Made by a program: the position numbers and the translations under genes. DNA of 64,000 nt from Vulcanimicrobiota bacterium. GTDB taxonomy: Bacteria > Vulcanimicrobiota > Xenobia > Xenobiales > JADMJV01. The DNA lies in NCBI GenBank assembly GCA_019637395.1, contig JAHBVR010000014.1, positions 62,001-126,000 on the forward strand, given 5' to 3'. Shown here piece after piece: positions 33,642 through 42,658 of this stretch (position 1 is its first letter; each line of letters opens with the position of its first letter). The notes beneath the pieces were generated by a model. It did no database searches, was not told the origin of the DNA, and saw only the letters and a program-made list of their open reading frames with translations.

Positions 33642-34519
33642 AGCTGGCTTTGCAGCCGGGCCAGGGTGCGGCCGGGCAGTTTGCGGCCGAGGTGGGTGGC
33701 CAGTTGCAGCGAGGCGCGGGCCACTTGCCGCAGGTCGACGCCGGTGGTCACACCCATCTGTTCGAACATGTAGAGGATGTCTTCGCTGGCCAGGTTGCCG
33801 CTGGCGCCGGGGGCGTAGGGGCAGCCGCCCAGGCCGCCGGCGCTGCAGTCAAAGACGGTAAAACCCATTTGATAGGCGCGCAGGACGTTGGCCAGGGCGG
33901 TGCCGCTGGTGTCGTGGAAGTGCAGGGCGATTTTTTCCCGATGGTGATGCAGTTTTTCCAGGGTGAGTTCGACCTGGCTGGGCACGGCCAGGCCCACGGT
34001 ATCGCCCAGCGAGACTTCCTCGATGCCCATGGCGATCAAGGCTTCGGCCACTTTGACGGTTTCGTCGCTGTCGACCCGGCCGGCGTAGGGGCACCACCAA
34101 GCGGTGCTGACATAGCCGCGCACGCTGACTCCGGCCTGGCCTGCTTGCTCGACCAGCGGCGCGAATTCTTCCAGGCTCTGGGAGATGCTGCGGTTGGTGT
34201 TCTTCTGGGAAAAGGCTTCGCTGGCGGCGGTGAAGACGGCCACCCGCCGGTAGCCGCAATCCAGGGCCCGCTGCAGCCCTTTGCGGTTGGGTATCAGGGC
34301 CGTATACACCAGACCGTCGTGCGGCTTCAACTGGTGAGAAACTTCCTCGGCGTCGGCCAGCTGAGGAATCCAGCGTGGGGAAACGAAGGATGTAGCCTCG
34401 ATTTCCTGGTAACCGGCCCGGGCCAGGGCTTCGATAAACTGGAGTTTGACTTCCACCGGCACGATTTCTTTTTCGTTCTGCAGACCGTCGCGCGGTCCGA
34501 CTTCGACCAGGCGGATCAT
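33638..34519 (-). CDS. Hydroxymethylglutaryl-CoA lyase
   Basis: The 293-residue protein opens IRLVEVGPRDGLQNE, the HMGL/DRE-TIM signature, with the metal-binding ALHFHDTSGTALANV and the catalytic Cys in GGLGGCPYAPGASGN. The enzyme splits HMG-CoA into acetoacetate and acetyl-CoA, the last step of leucine catabolism. It overlaps the biotin carrier gene (ATGA) and completes the carboxylase operon, which supports this assignment over isopropylmalate synthase-like relatives. Confidence 0.92.
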   Translation of the reverse strand: MIRLVEVGPRDGLQNEKEIVPVEVKLQFIEALARAGYQEIEATSFVSPRWIPQLADAEEVSHQLKPHDGLVYTALIPNRKGLQRALDCGYRRVAVFTAASEAFSQKNTNRSISQSLEEFAPLVEQAGQAGVSVRGYVSTAWWCPYAGRVDSDETVKVAEALIAMGIEEVSLGDTVGLAVPSQVELTLEKLHHHREKIALHFHDTSGTALANVLRAYQMGFTVFDCSAGGLGGCPYAPGASGNLASEDILYMFEQMGVTTGVDLRQVARASLQLATHLGRKLPGRTLARLQSQL

Positions 34520-34953
34520 ACCTCGAGCTCCAGCAGGGTAGCTCCCAGTTCGACCATCTTGCCGGGATGCACCAGGACTCTGGCTACTTTGCCGGCGCGC
34601 GGGCTGCCCAGCGTCAGCTCCATCTTCATAGATTCCATGATGATCAGCGCCTGCCCGGCCTCGACTTCTTCGCCTTTCTTGACTTTGACGGCCAGAATGG
34701 TGCCGGGCATGCTGGATTTGACCACCCGTTCGTTGGACTGGGCGGCGTCGGCGCCGGCTCGTTTGGGTCCGGAGCTGGCCAGTTCGACTTCATAGATCTG
34801 GCCGGAGAGCCAGATCTGATAGCGGTTGCCGTCCAGGTGAGCCACGCGCACGGGCAGCTGGCGGCCGGTGTTTTTATTCCTGACGTTGCCCTGAATGTAT
34901 TCCCAGGGGATGTCGCCGGTATCGATGGGTCCGCTGCTGAGGTTGAGTTTCAC
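34516..34953 (-). CDS. Biotin carboxyl carrier subunit of an acyl-CoA carboxylase
   Basis: The 145-residue protein has the biotinyl domain at its C-terminus: SSMPGTILAVKVKKGEEVEA, then IIMESMKMELTLGSP with the biotinylated Lys110, and GKMVELGATLLELEV. The N-terminal 70 residues (SGQIYEVELAS) resemble the BT-like domain that links a carboxylase alpha subunit to its beta subunit. It overlaps the biotin carboxylase gene by four bases. In methylcrotonyl-CoA carboxylase these parts are normally fused in one alpha chain; here they are separate. Confidence 0.88.
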   Translation of the reverse strand: MKLNLSSGPIDTGDIPWEYIQGNVRNKNTGRQLPVRVAHLDGNRYQIWLSGQIYEVELASSGPKRAGADAAQSNERVVKSSMPGTILAVKVKKGEEVEAGQALIIMESMKMELTLGSPRAGKVARVLVHPGKMVELGATLLELEV

Positions 34954-36425
34954 TGGAGCCTCCAGGGGCCGAGTTCTTGGAAGGGTGTGGTTGCTTGCGT
35001 GGCGGTGGCCTGAGCCGGTTTTTGCTGCTGCAGGAAATGGGCCAGTGCCACCAGTCCGGATTTGGGCACCTGGACGGGACCGGTATCAATCGTATGCTGT
35101 TGCAGGAAGTGGGTGTGGGTTTTTCCCTCGATGAATTCCGGGTGTTCCAGGACAGCTTTGAGGTAAGGCAGGTTGTGGCGCAGTCCTAAGACGGGAAAAT
35201 GGGCCAGGGCCCAGACCATACGCTGCCGGGCTTCTTCGCGATCGTGGCCGAAGGCGATTAATTTGGCCAGCATGGGGTCGTAGTGAACGCTGATGAGGCT
35301 GCCCTGCTGCACGCCGCTATCACAGCGGAGGCCGGGTCCCACCGGGGGTTCATAGACGGACAGGGTGCCGGTGCAGGGCATGAAGTGGTTGCCCGGGTCC
35401 TCGGCGTAGAGGCGGCATTCCAGGGCCCAGCCGCGCGGTTGCAGGTCCGCCTGCTGGAAGGGCAGGGGTTGGCCCTGGGCCACCAGGATCTGGGCCCGCA
35501 CCAGGTCGACATCGTAGACGCACTCGGTGATGGGGTGCTCGACCTGGAGGCGCGTGTTGACTTCCAGGAAGTAAAACTGGCCGCTTTCGTCGAGCAGGAA
35601 CTCCATGGTGCCGGCGTTGGAGTAGCCGATGGCCCGGGCCGCTTTGCAGGCGGTTTCGCCCATTTCTTTTCTTAATTCGGGAGAAACGGCCGGAGAGGGG
35701 GCTTCTTCGATGACTTTTTGGTATCTGCGTTGGATGGAGCACTCGCGCTCGCCCAGGTGGACCACGTTGCCGTGCTGGTCGCCGAAGATCTGGATTTCGA
35801 TGTGGCGGGGTTGGGCCAGGTATTTTTCCAGAAAGACGCGCCCGTCGCCGAAAGCTTTGCTGGCTTCGTTTTGGGCCGCCTCTAGAGAGGCGTTGAGATC
35901 CGAGAGGTTTTCGACTTTGCGCATGCCCTTGCCGCCACCGCCGGCGGCCGCTTTGACCAGGATCGGAAAGCCAATTTTTTGGGCTTCTTCGGCGTATTGT
36001 TCGAGGCTGGTTTCCCGGGTCGGATGGAAGGAGGGAACGACCGGCACGCCGGCTTTGACCATGGCATCTTTGGCGTTGAGTTTGTCGCCCATGGCCTCGA
36101 TGACGTCGGGATTGGGTCCGATGAAGGTGATGCCTGCCTGCTGGCACCTGCGTGCAAAGGCGGCGTTTTCGCTCAGGAAACCGTAGCCGGGGTGGATGGC
36201 CTCGATCTGGTGGTCCTGGCAAATCTGCAGGATTTTGTCTTGATTTAAGTAGGATTCCAGGCTGGTGGTGCCGCCCAGGGCGTAGGCCTCGTCGGCCAGC
36301 TGCACGTGCAGCGCGTCCTGGTCTACCTCGGAATACAGGGCGCAGGCGGTAAGGCCCATTTGTTGCAGGGTGCGCGTGACGCGCACGGCGATTTCTCCAC
36401 GGTTGGCGATGAGTACTTTCTTCAT
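34950..36425 (-). CDS. Biotin carboxylase subunit (methylcrotonyl-CoA carboxylase-like)
   Basis: The 491-residue protein begins MKKVLIANRGEIAVRVTRTL and has AIHPGYGFLSENAAFA, the ATP-grasp loop KAAAGGGGKGMRKV, the HIEIQIFGD and RECSIQRRYQKVIEE motifs and the LEVNTRLQVEHPITE block. These are the active-site elements of biotin carboxylase, which carboxylates the biotin of the carrier protein with bicarbonate and ATP. Six bases separate it from the carboxyltransferase gene and it overlaps the carrier gene, so the three should form one complex. The extra C-terminal 40 residues are Gln-rich. Confidence 0.93.
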   Translation of the reverse strand: MKKVLIANRGEIAVRVTRTLQQMGLTACALYSEVDQDALHVQLADEAYALGGTTSLESYLNQDKILQICQDHQIEAIHPGYGFLSENAAFARRCQQAGITFIGPNPDVIEAMGDKLNAKDAMVKAGVPVVPSFHPTRETSLEQYAEEAQKIGFPILVKAAAGGGGKGMRKVENLSDLNASLEAAQNEASKAFGDGRVFLEKYLAQPRHIEIQIFGDQHGNVVHLGERECSIQRRYQKVIEEAPSPAVSPELRKEMGETACKAARAIGYSNAGTMEFLLDESGQFYFLEVNTRLQVEHPITECVYDVDLVRAQILVAQGQPLPFQQADLQPRGWALECRLYAEDPGNHFMPCTGTLSVYEPPVGPGLRCDSGVQQGSLISVHYDPMLAKLIAFGHDREEARQRMVWALAHFPVLGLRHNLPYLKAVLEHPEFIEGKTHTHFLQQHTIDTGPVQVPKSGLVALAHFLQQQKPAQATATQATTPFQELGPWRLQ

Positions 36426-36430
36426 TGGCG

Positions 36431-38011
36431 TTACATCCGGAAGATGCCGGTGCGGCGGTCGGGGAAGGGGGCTTCCAGGGAGGCGGCCAGGCCCAGGGCC
36501 AGCACCTTACGGGTATCGAGCGGGTCGATGACGCCGTCATCCCAGAGGCGGGCGGTGCTGTAGTAGCAACTGCTCTCCTCGGCGTATTTTTCCAGCGTCG
36601 GTCTTTTGAATTCGGCCGCTTCTTCGGGAGTGAAGTTTTTGTTTTTGACGGTGAGCAGCACGTTGGCGGCCTGCTCGCCGCCCATCACCGAGATGCGGGC
36701 GTTGGGCCACATCCACAGTTGTCGGGGTTGGTAGGCGCGGCCGCACATTCCGTAGTTGCCGGCTCCGTAGGAACCACCGATGATGACCGTGAATTTGGGT
36801 ACGGCCGCGTTGGCTACGGCCATGACCATTTTGGCGCCGTCTTTGGCGATGCCGCCGGCTTCGTAGGCTTTGCCCACCATAAAGCCGGTGATATTTTGCA
36901 GGAACAGGAGCGGGATGCCGCGCTGGCTGCACATCTCGATGAAGTGGGCCGCTTTCTGGGCCGATTCGGAGAAGATGACGCCGTTGTTGCCCAGGATGCC
37001 GATGGGGTAGCCGTGGATGCGGGCGAAGCCGCACACCAGCGTGCTGCCGTAGAGGGCCTTGAATTCGTGGAAGCGGCTGCCGTCCACGATTCTCGCGATG
37101 ATTTCTCTGACGTCGTAGGGTTTGCGGTCATCTTTGGGGATGATGCCGTAGATTTCTTGCGGGTCGTAGGCCGGTTCTTCGACCGGGTGGCGATCCAGCG
37201 GTTGGCGATAGCGGGGGCCGAGATTTTCCACGACGTTGCGGCAAATGGCTAAGGCGTCTTCGTCGTTCTGGGCGTAGTGGTCGGTGACGCCGCTGGTTCT
37301 ACAATGAACGTCGGCGCCGCCCAGTTCTTCGGCGCTGACTTCTTCGCCGGTGGCGGCTTTGACCAGGGGCGGGCCGGCCAGGAAGATGGTGCCCTGCTCT
37401 TTGACGATGATGGTTTCGTCGGACATGGCCGGCACGTAGGCCCCGCCGGCCGTGCATGAGCCCATGACCACGGCGATCTGGGGGATGCCCAGGGCCGACA
37501 TCTGGGCCTGGTTGTAGAAGATTCTTCCGAAGTGGTCGCGGTCGGGGAAGACTTCGGCCTGCAGGGGGAGGAAAGCTCCGCCGGAGTCGACCAGGTAGAT
37601 GCAGGGCAGGTGGTTTTCGCGGGCGATTTCCTGAGCTCTCAGGTGCTTTTTGACCGTTTGCGGAAAATAGGTGCCGCCTTTGACGGTGGCGTCGTTGGCC
37701 ACGATCATGACGGGGCGGCCGCTTACCTGGCCGATGCCGGTGACCATGCCGGCGGCGGGAGCATCGTGGATGCCTTCGGCCGCCAGGGCGCAGGTTTCCA
37801 GGAAGGGGGTGCCGGGGTCGAGCAGCGCTTCCACGCGGTCGCGCACGAACAGCTTGCCGCGCGAGCGGTGGCGGTCGATGGATTCCTGGCCGCCGCCCTG
37901 GTAGGCTTTCTTGAGACGGGCTTTGAGCTCGTCCACGCGTTGCTGCATGTCGGCTTGATTGGCCTGAAACTCGGGGGTTCCGGCTTGAATTTTACTCGGG
38001 ATCGTGTCCAT
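36431..38011 (-). CDS. Acyl-CoA carboxylase carboxyltransferase subunit (methylcrotonyl-CoA type)
   Basis: The 526-residue protein has the two crotonase-like halves of the carboxyltransferase: [20 protein letters not shown] and [14 protein letters not shown] in the N half, and [20 protein letters not shown] with [17 protein letters not shown] in the C half. The length and the motif [20 protein letters not shown] are those of methylcrotonoyl-CoA carboxylase beta rather than propionyl-CoA carboxylase. The subunit moves carboxyl from biotin to 3-methylcrotonyl-CoA. HMG-CoA lyase in the same operon supports this. It follows the small hypothetical gene by 39 bases. Confidence 0.9.
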   Translation of the reverse strand: MDTIPSKIQAGTPEFQANQADMQQRVDELKARLKKAYQGGGQESIDRHRSRGKLFVRDRVEALLDPGTPFLETCALAAEGIHDAPAAGMVTGIGQVSGRPVMIVANDATVKGGTYFPQTVKKHLRAQEIARENHLPCIYLVDSGGAFLPLQAEVFPDRDHFGRIFYNQAQMSALGIPQIAVVMGSCTAGGAYVPAMSDETIIVKEQGTIFLAGPPLVKAATGEEVSAEELGGADVHCRTSGVTDHYAQNDEDALAICRNVVENLGPRYRQPLDRHPVEEPAYDPQEIYGIIPKDDRKPYDVREIIARIVDGSRFHEFKALYGSTLVCGFARIHGYPIGILGNNGVIFSESAQKAAHFIEMCSQRGIPLLFLQNITGFMVGKAYEAGGIAKDGAKMVMAVANAAVPKFTVIIGGSYGAGNYGMCGRAYQPRQLWMWPNARISVMGGEQAANVLLTVKNKNFTPEEAAEFKRPTLEKYAEESSCYYSTARLWDDGVIDPLDTRKVLALGLAASLEAPFPDRRTGIFRM

Positions 38012-38050
38012 GGGCGGGCCTTCCGGCCGGGTGGCGGCCCTCCCTGCTGC

Positions 38051-38770
38051 TCAGGTCCAGTAGACGGGCCGCTGCATCTCGACTGAGGCTCGATAGAGGG
38101 CTTCCAGGCTGGCCACGATGAGTTCGAAATCAGCCGGTTTGCTGATGCGGGTGCGTACTTCCATGACTCCGGTTTCGAATTGGAGGGTCGTTTCGAAGGT
38201 GGTCTGGGTATCGAGATTGCGGAAGCGTTCGCCCTGGTGCTCGAATTTTATGGCGCGGAAGAGTTCCTGATGGGTCTGGCGGCATTGCAGAAAGAAGCCG
38301 TTGGGATCGATGCCGGCGTTGAGCCCGCTGCGAGGGTCCAGCAGGAAAACGCCTTGACGGTAGGCGGCATAGCAGTTGACGACCTCGTCTCCTAGCAGCA
38401 GTTCGGTGGTTTCGTTCAAGCGGGGTAGTTGCCGGAAGCGTTCGATTTCTCTCAGGCCCTGGGCAGCCTGAGGCCATTCGAGCTGACCGTCCAGGCTCTT
38501 GAGGACGGGGAAGTCGTGTTCTTCCATGGCCTCGAGGAAGAGGGCCACACCCGTCCAGTTGTCGACCCGCTCCCAGATCAGGGTAAAGCCGCGGTGGGGG
38601 CAGGCGCTTTGGGACCATTCATGGACGCGGTGCCAGAGAGCGCCCTGGTCGTGCTCGGGCTTCAGGCCCAGGTGGCCTTCGTCCCATTCGAGCCATTCGA
38701 GAGGACAGGGAGGCGGCCTGCGCAAGCTTTCGGGAAAGCAGTTGCAGGGAACGAAAGCATCTAATCCCAT
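38051..38770 (-). CDS. Hypothetical protein of the MGLDAFVPCNCF type
   Basis: The 239-residue protein opens MGLDAFVPCNCFPESLRRPP, an N-terminal motif I have seen on other small uncharacterised proteins, some encoded near toxin systems. It is Trp/Cys/Leu-rich at the start and has a middle with LRLPLKSLDG-like strands. There is no signal peptide or membrane segment. It is upstream of the carboxylase operon on the same strand, but the 39-base gap and the unrelated sequence do not suggest a shared function. Confidence 0.6.
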   Translation of the reverse strand: MGLDAFVPCNCFPESLRRPPPCPLEWLEWDEGHLGLKPEHDQGALWHRVHEWSQSACPHRGFTLIWERVDNWTGVALFLEAMEEHDFPVLKSLDGQLEWPQAAQGLREIERFRQLPRLNETTELLLGDEVVNCYAAYRQGVFLLDPRSGLNAGIDPNGFFLQCRQTHQELFRAIKFEHQGERFRNLDTQTTFETTLQFETGVMEVRTRISKPADFELIVASLEALYRASVEMQRPVYWT

Positions 38771-38787
38771 CGGTCTACTCGTGCCAG

Positions 38788-38811
38788 CAGGGCGCCGGCC
38801 GGGGCGCCCTG
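38788..38811. terminator. GC-rich hairpin between YceI and the hypothetical gene
   Basis: CAGGGCGCC at 38788 pairs perfectly with GGCGCCCTG at 38803, a nine-bp stem with a six-base loop. There is no T-run, so it may be a factor-dependent terminator or an RNA stabiliser for the YceI message that ends eight bases away. Confidence 0.45.
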
Positions 38812-38818
38812 CCGGCCT

Positions 38819-39391
38819 CTACTTCTTGGCGCCTTCGACGCGGATCTTGATTTTGACGTCGTCACCCAGGGCGGTGCCGCCTTTGTCCAGGGTCTGGTTG
38901 TAGACGATGCCATAATCTTTGCGATTGATGGCGAATTCTCCAACCACACCGATGACTTCCCCTTTGGGACCCTGGCCTACGGCTACCGTGCAAGGAACCT
39001 GCACGGCTTTGCTGGTGCCTTTGATGGTCAGGTTGCCAAACACTTCCAGTTTGCCGGCGCCGCGGGCTTTGACGGTTTTGCTTTGGAAGGTCAAGGTGGG
39101 GAATTTTTCGACCGCGAAAAAGTCGTCGCCTTTGAGGTGGCCGTCGCGTTTTTCGTTGTCGGTGAAGATGCTGTTGGCTTTGACGGTAAAGTTGACGCTG
39201 CTGGCCGGCACGTTTTTGGGGTCGTATTTGACGGTGCCTTCGAAGTCGCGGAAGCGGCCTTCCACTTCGCTGACCAGGTGGCGGATGGTAAAGGTCACGC
39301 TGGAGTGGACCGGATCGACCTGGTAGGTGGTCAGTTCGGCCATGGCGGGGGCGGCCAGCAAGGCGGCCAGGCAAAGGGCTTTGAGGCTCAA
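38819..39391 (-). CDS. YceI-family periplasmic lipocalin-like protein
   Basis: The 190-residue protein has a signal peptide (MSLKALCLAALLAAPAMA, cleavage after residue 18). The YceI fold follows: YQVDPVHSSVTFTIRHLVSE, then VEGRFRDFEGTVKYDP, FPTLTFQSKTVKARG and the closing strands IGVVGEFAINRKDYGIVYN. YceI proteins have a lipocalin-like barrel that binds isoprenoid-like ligands such as ubiquinone precursors. The substrate here is not known. A hairpin follows the stop. Confidence 0.92.
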   Translation of the reverse strand: MSLKALCLAALLAAPAMAELTTYQVDPVHSSVTFTIRHLVSEVEGRFRDFEGTVKYDPKNVPASSVNFTVKANSIFTDNEKRDGHLKGDDFFAVEKFPTLTFQSKTVKARGAGKLEVFGNLTIKGTSKAVQVPCTVAVGQGPKGEVIGVVGEFAINRKDYGIVYNQTLDKGGTALGDDVKIKIRVEGAKK

Positions 39392-39500
39392 GGGTTTACG
39401 CTCCTTCTAGAAATTAGGGGGCCGGGAGGGAGTCAATATCTTGGCAACCTGCGGGGCCTTCTACCATGGTTGACTGAGAGGAAGAAACGAGGATTCCTCC

Positions 39501-40700
39501 ATGATGCAGATCACTCCGCGCTCCAGCTATTTTTTGGGCAACGCCGACAATGCGCCCGTGCATCCGTCCCGTTTTGCGGAGGCCGCTTCGATTGATAGCA
39601 ATAGGGACGGGATTTTACAGCGCGACGAGCTGGTCGCTCACTTAGAAGAGGCAGGCGGCTGTTGTCATCAGCATCACGAAAAGAAGGCCGATCAGGAGGC
39701 ATTGCTGAGCGAATTGCAATTGCACCTGCGCAAGCTGCCCAATCCGATTGCCAAAGGCTATCATTCCTATGAACAGGTGAACGCCGAGTTGGATAAGCTG
39801 AGTACGCAGTACCCCGATCTGTGCCAGAAGGTCAGCCTGGGCAGGAGCGCCGAGGGCCGGGAGATCTGGGCGTTGCGCCTCAGCTCCGATGCCCAGGAGA
39901 AGACTGGAGTGGTCATCACCGGTTGCCATCACGCCCGCGAGTGGATGTCGGTGGAGATTCCGCTGCATGTGGCCAAAACGATTTTGGAGGGCGATCGATC
40001 CCGCCTGGAAAAGGGCGAGATCTGGATCGTGCCGGTGGTGAATCCGGATGGCTATGAGCACAGCCGCAATTCCGATGCCTGGTGGCGCAAGAACCGCCGC
40101 CCGGTCGAGGTGGACGCGGTAGGCAACAAGACCGACGCCATCGGGGTGGACTTGAATCGCAATTATTACGACGGCGTGCACATGGAGCTGTATCGTCCCG
40201 AGGGGGATACGCCGGGCAGCACCTCGGATGACTGGGGAGCGACCAGCGATAATCCTTCGTCTGACAGCTACCGTGGGCCCTCTGGAGCTTCGGAGCCGGA
40301 GACGCAGGCGATTTTGGGGCTGGAGCTGGGCCACAAGAACATTCGCGGGGTGATCGACCATCACAGCTATGGCGAGATGATTTTATATCCCTGGGGATAT
40401 ACTTCCGAGCCTTCCCCGGTCAAGGATTTGCACGTGGAGATCGGGTCGAAGATGAATGAGGCGATGGGTGGGCGCTATAGTTTGAAGCAGAGTTCCGGGC
40501 TGTATCCGTCGGCCGGGGAGTCGGATGATTGCCAGAGCGTCAATGGCCTGGTGACTTTTACGCTGGAGGTGGGACGCAGCTTCCAGCCCAACCCCACCCA
40601 GATCCCGGCCACCTGCCAGTTGGTGGGCAAGGCCAATCTGGTATTTATCGACGAGATCCTGCGCCGCGCCGAGGAAGGCACGCTGCCCGAGCGAGTTTAG
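39501..40700 (+). CDS. Zinc carboxypeptidase (M14) with an N-terminal EF-hand-like loop
   Basis: The 399-residue protein has a DSNRDGILQRDE loop with Asp, Asn, Asp and Glu at canonical EF-hand positions, about residues 32-43. The M14 domain follows: zinc motif HHAREW (His144, Glu147), VNPDGYEHSRNSDAWWRKNR, IGVDLNRNYYDG, the zinc His in VIDHHSYGEMIL and catalytic Glu356 in TFTLEVG. M14 enzymes remove C-terminal residues from peptides. I see no signal peptide. A Cys/His-rich stretch (CCHQHHEKK) sits after the EF-hand loop and may be a second metal site. Confidence 0.9.
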   Translation: MMQITPRSSYFLGNADNAPVHPSRFAEAASIDSNRDGILQRDELVAHLEEAGGCCHQHHEKKADQEALLSELQLHLRKLPNPIAKGYHSYEQVNAELDKLSTQYPDLCQKVSLGRSAEGREIWALRLSSDAQEKTGVVITGCHHAREWMSVEIPLHVAKTILEGDRSRLEKGEIWIVPVVNPDGYEHSRNSDAWWRKNRRPVEVDAVGNKTDAIGVDLNRNYYDGVHMELYRPEGDTPGSTSDDWGATSDNPSSDSYRGPSGASEPETQAILGLELGHKNIRGVIDHHSYGEMILYPWGYTSEPSPVKDLHVEIGSKMNEAMGGRYSLKQSSGLYPSAGESDDCQSVNGLVTFTLEVGRSFQPNPTQIPATCQLVGKANLVFIDEILRRAEEGTLPERV

Positions 40701-40705
40701 TTGGG

Positions 40706-40737
40706 TGCCCGCCTGGGGCCTCGCCTGGGGGCGGGCA
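40706..40737 (+). terminator. Possible hairpin terminator after the carboxypeptidase
   Basis: TGCCCGCC at 40706-40713 pairs with GGCGGGCA at 40730-40737 across a 16-base loop, giving an eight-bp GC stem just after the stop codon. No T-run follows, so the call is weak. Confidence 0.35.
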
Positions 40738-40813
40738 GGCGCCCCGCGAAGTTTGTTTACAATTGAGGTCTTTGGGAGTACTTTCGTAGAAATCGGCTCC
40801 TTAGACTGCGCCC

Positions 40814-41572
40814 ATGAGCTATTTACAACGAGCCCGCGAGAAGCGGAATAAGTCCCAGGTCGCCGCAGCCCAAGAAAGTCGAATTTCTCGAGCGGTGTTG
40901 CAACGTCTCGAAGCAGGCCAGATCCTGGCTTCGCCGCAGCAGGCCAGGGCGCTCCGCCGCTATTACGGAACGCCGGTGTTGGAAGCGAAGCAACTTGTCG
41001 ATGTCAGCGAGGTACGCCGGCGGGCGGGCCTCACTCCCTACTTGCTGGAATCGGTGAATCCTCTGCCCTGGAATACAGCCTGGAACAAAGCTCTCAAGGT
41101 TCCCACTGAAGTTTGGGAATGGATGCGCGAGTTCATCCCTGCCGACTCGGCTTGTGAGTGCAACGGCTGGTGTCAGTGCGTAGCGGCCGGGGCCCAGCCG
41201 TTTTTGGGCAATCCCCATCAGTGGGGATTCGACCGGCACCCGGTGGTGGACCGTCAGGGCCGACTGCTGGGGGCTCGTGTTTTGCCGGGCCTTGGTTACA
41301 GCCAGGGAGAAATCGATATCGTTCTCTGGCCCCAGGTTTGCCTGCGAGTAGATGACCGCCATTGTTATCGGGTGGATGGCCTGGTGTTTTTTCGTAACGG
41401 TCGCAACCGCTGCTGGTTGGTGCTCGAGTTCGATGGCGGTGGTCACGACTTCCGTCGCGACGCCTATCGACTGGCCAGGCTGGCCTTGCCGGAGGTGAGG
41501 ATATTGGGCGCCGAGATAAAGGCTGGGCAGACCTTCCAACTGCTTCTCGAGCGCGCCAGGCAGGCGTCGTGA
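40814..41572 (+). CDS. HTH protein with possible restriction-type nuclease domain
   Basis: The 252-residue protein has an XRE-type HTH-like start (NKSQVAAAQESRISRAVLQR; Q/LEAGQI) at residues 1-60. A Cys-rich middle follows (CECNGWCQCV). The C-terminal 90 residues have the pattern VDGLVFF, then WLVLEFDGGGHDFRRD, an Asp followed by an E-x-D pair about 16 residues on, which is the active-site layout of PD-(D/E)XK nucleases (as in DUF559/Vsr-like enzymes). DNA binding by the HTH and cutting by the nuclease domain are inferred. Its regulation and target are unknown. It stands alone, 113 bases after the carboxypeptidase. Confidence 0.6.
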   Translation: MSYLQRAREKRNKSQVAAAQESRISRAVLQRLEAGQILASPQQARALRRYYGTPVLEAKQLVDVSEVRRRAGLTPYLLESVNPLPWNTAWNKALKVPTEVWEWMREFIPADSACECNGWCQCVAAGAQPFLGNPHQWGFDRHPVVDRQGRLLGARVLPGLGYSQGEIDIVLWPQVCLRVDDRHCYRVDGLVFFRNGRNRCWLVLEFDGGGHDFRRDAYRLARLALPEVRILGAEIKAGQTFQLLLERARQAS

Positions 41573-41974
41573 ACATAAGCACCGCGCCAGACACGAGGAA
41601 GGTCAAAGGAGAGGGTCCGTTCGAGTTACTCTCGATGGGTCCGGGCGGCCGCCGCGCAGGACGCTGGGTTAGGTCAAACTGACCGGTGCCGAGTGTAAAC
41701 TCGTCGTAAAGACCGCCATTCGCGGGATCCGCGAGAAAACGGACAATGTGTAAGCCGGGTGTTTTAATCCCTGCCATGGGGTAGTGGCCGGACCGTGTAC
41801 TCTGATCATCTGGAAGATGAGAGCCGGGAAACCGGTAGGCTTCAATGATTCTGAGACAACGCACAAATGGCTGACCACGCAAGAGCCTGCCGAGATCCTG
41901 GACTCGGTCCTGAAGAAACGCGGCGTTCCGCGCAGCTCAGGGACGGCCCCGGTGAGCCCGTCTGGTGCGGGGAT
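41573..41974. other. Gap with possible HicA-like remnant, otherwise empty
   Basis: The minus strand between about 41690 and 41880 reads VRCLRIIEAYRFPGSH, then HYPMAGIKTPG and HIVRFLADPANGGLYDEF. The spacing of GSH, PMAG and DEF is faintly like HicA mRNA interferases (ILxxxGF, GSH, TVP-x-H, DEF). It has no start codon or ribosome site of its own. I regard it as a weak relic or a chance frame, and see no other gene here. Confidence 0.25.
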
Positions 41975-42583
41975 TTAGTGGGAGGAGAGTCTTTTCAGCC
42001 AGCGGGAGACTTTGAAGCCCTGGGGAGTGGGTTGGAGGTCGGCGGTTCCGCCCAGGTAGCGGTCACCGCCTTGGACCGACATGACGTTACCTTCGCGGTT
42101 CTTGACCAGCGAGACCACCCAGGTGAGCGGTTTGACGCCGTCCCATTCGAAGGGTTGGGTCCAGGCGAAGGCGCCGGTTCCGTCCTGCAACAGGTAGCCG
42201 TTGCCGGCCGGTTGGTAGGCGGAGCCGGTCCAGCGGAAGCGTTTGAAGGTGGTGGGGCGTACGTCGGACTGGGGTTTGGCCGAGATGAGTTCGCTGGGGC
42301 TGACCCATTCGATGGTGGATGAGCCATACTCCCAGTTGCCGAAGGCGAAGGGGGCGTCGGAGGATTGGACGGTGGGGGCCTGCCAGAGCAATTTTCCACC
42401 CGAATCCCAGACTTTGAGGCGGCCGTAAAATCCCTCAGGAGAATGGCCGTAGGCCACCAGGCCGATTTTTTCGGGCTTGCCGTCGCCGTTGAGGTCGGCC
42501 TGGACGGTTTGGTAGAGTTGGCCGGATTTAGGAGCGGCGGTGGTGGAGGCGGTGAGGAGAAGCAGGGCCAGCAGTTTCTTCAT
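41975..42583 (-). CDS. Exported FG-GAP/VCBS-like repeat protein
   Basis: The 202-residue protein starts at the ATG at 42583, giving MKKLLALLLLTASTTAAPKS, a signal peptide with a likely cleavage after residue 17. QADLNGDGKPEKIGLVAYG matches the calcium-binding FG-GAP motif D-x-N-x-D-G-x-x-D/E. The rest is beta-rich with aromatic residues (WLGWTPFEWDGVKPL-type strands). The frame is open far upstream on this strand, but only as a shadow of the prolyl oligopeptidase. It is divergent from that gene. Confidence 0.72.
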   Translation of the reverse strand: MKKLLALLLLTASTTAAPKSGQLYQTVQADLNGDGKPEKIGLVAYGHSPEGFYGRLKVWDSGGKLLWQAPTVQSSDAPFAFGNWEYGSSTIEWVSPSELISAKPQSDVRPTTFKRFRWTGSAYQPAGNGYLLQDGTGAFAWTQPFEWDGVKPLTWVVSLVKNREGNVMSVQGGDRYLGGTADLQPTPQGFKVSRWLKRLSSH

Positions 42584-42658
42584 AAGGATCACGGTCGACT
42601 CCTCAAGGGTGGATTCCTGCCCCGAGGGACTCGGGTGCTGTCTTGCGAAGGCGGGCCC

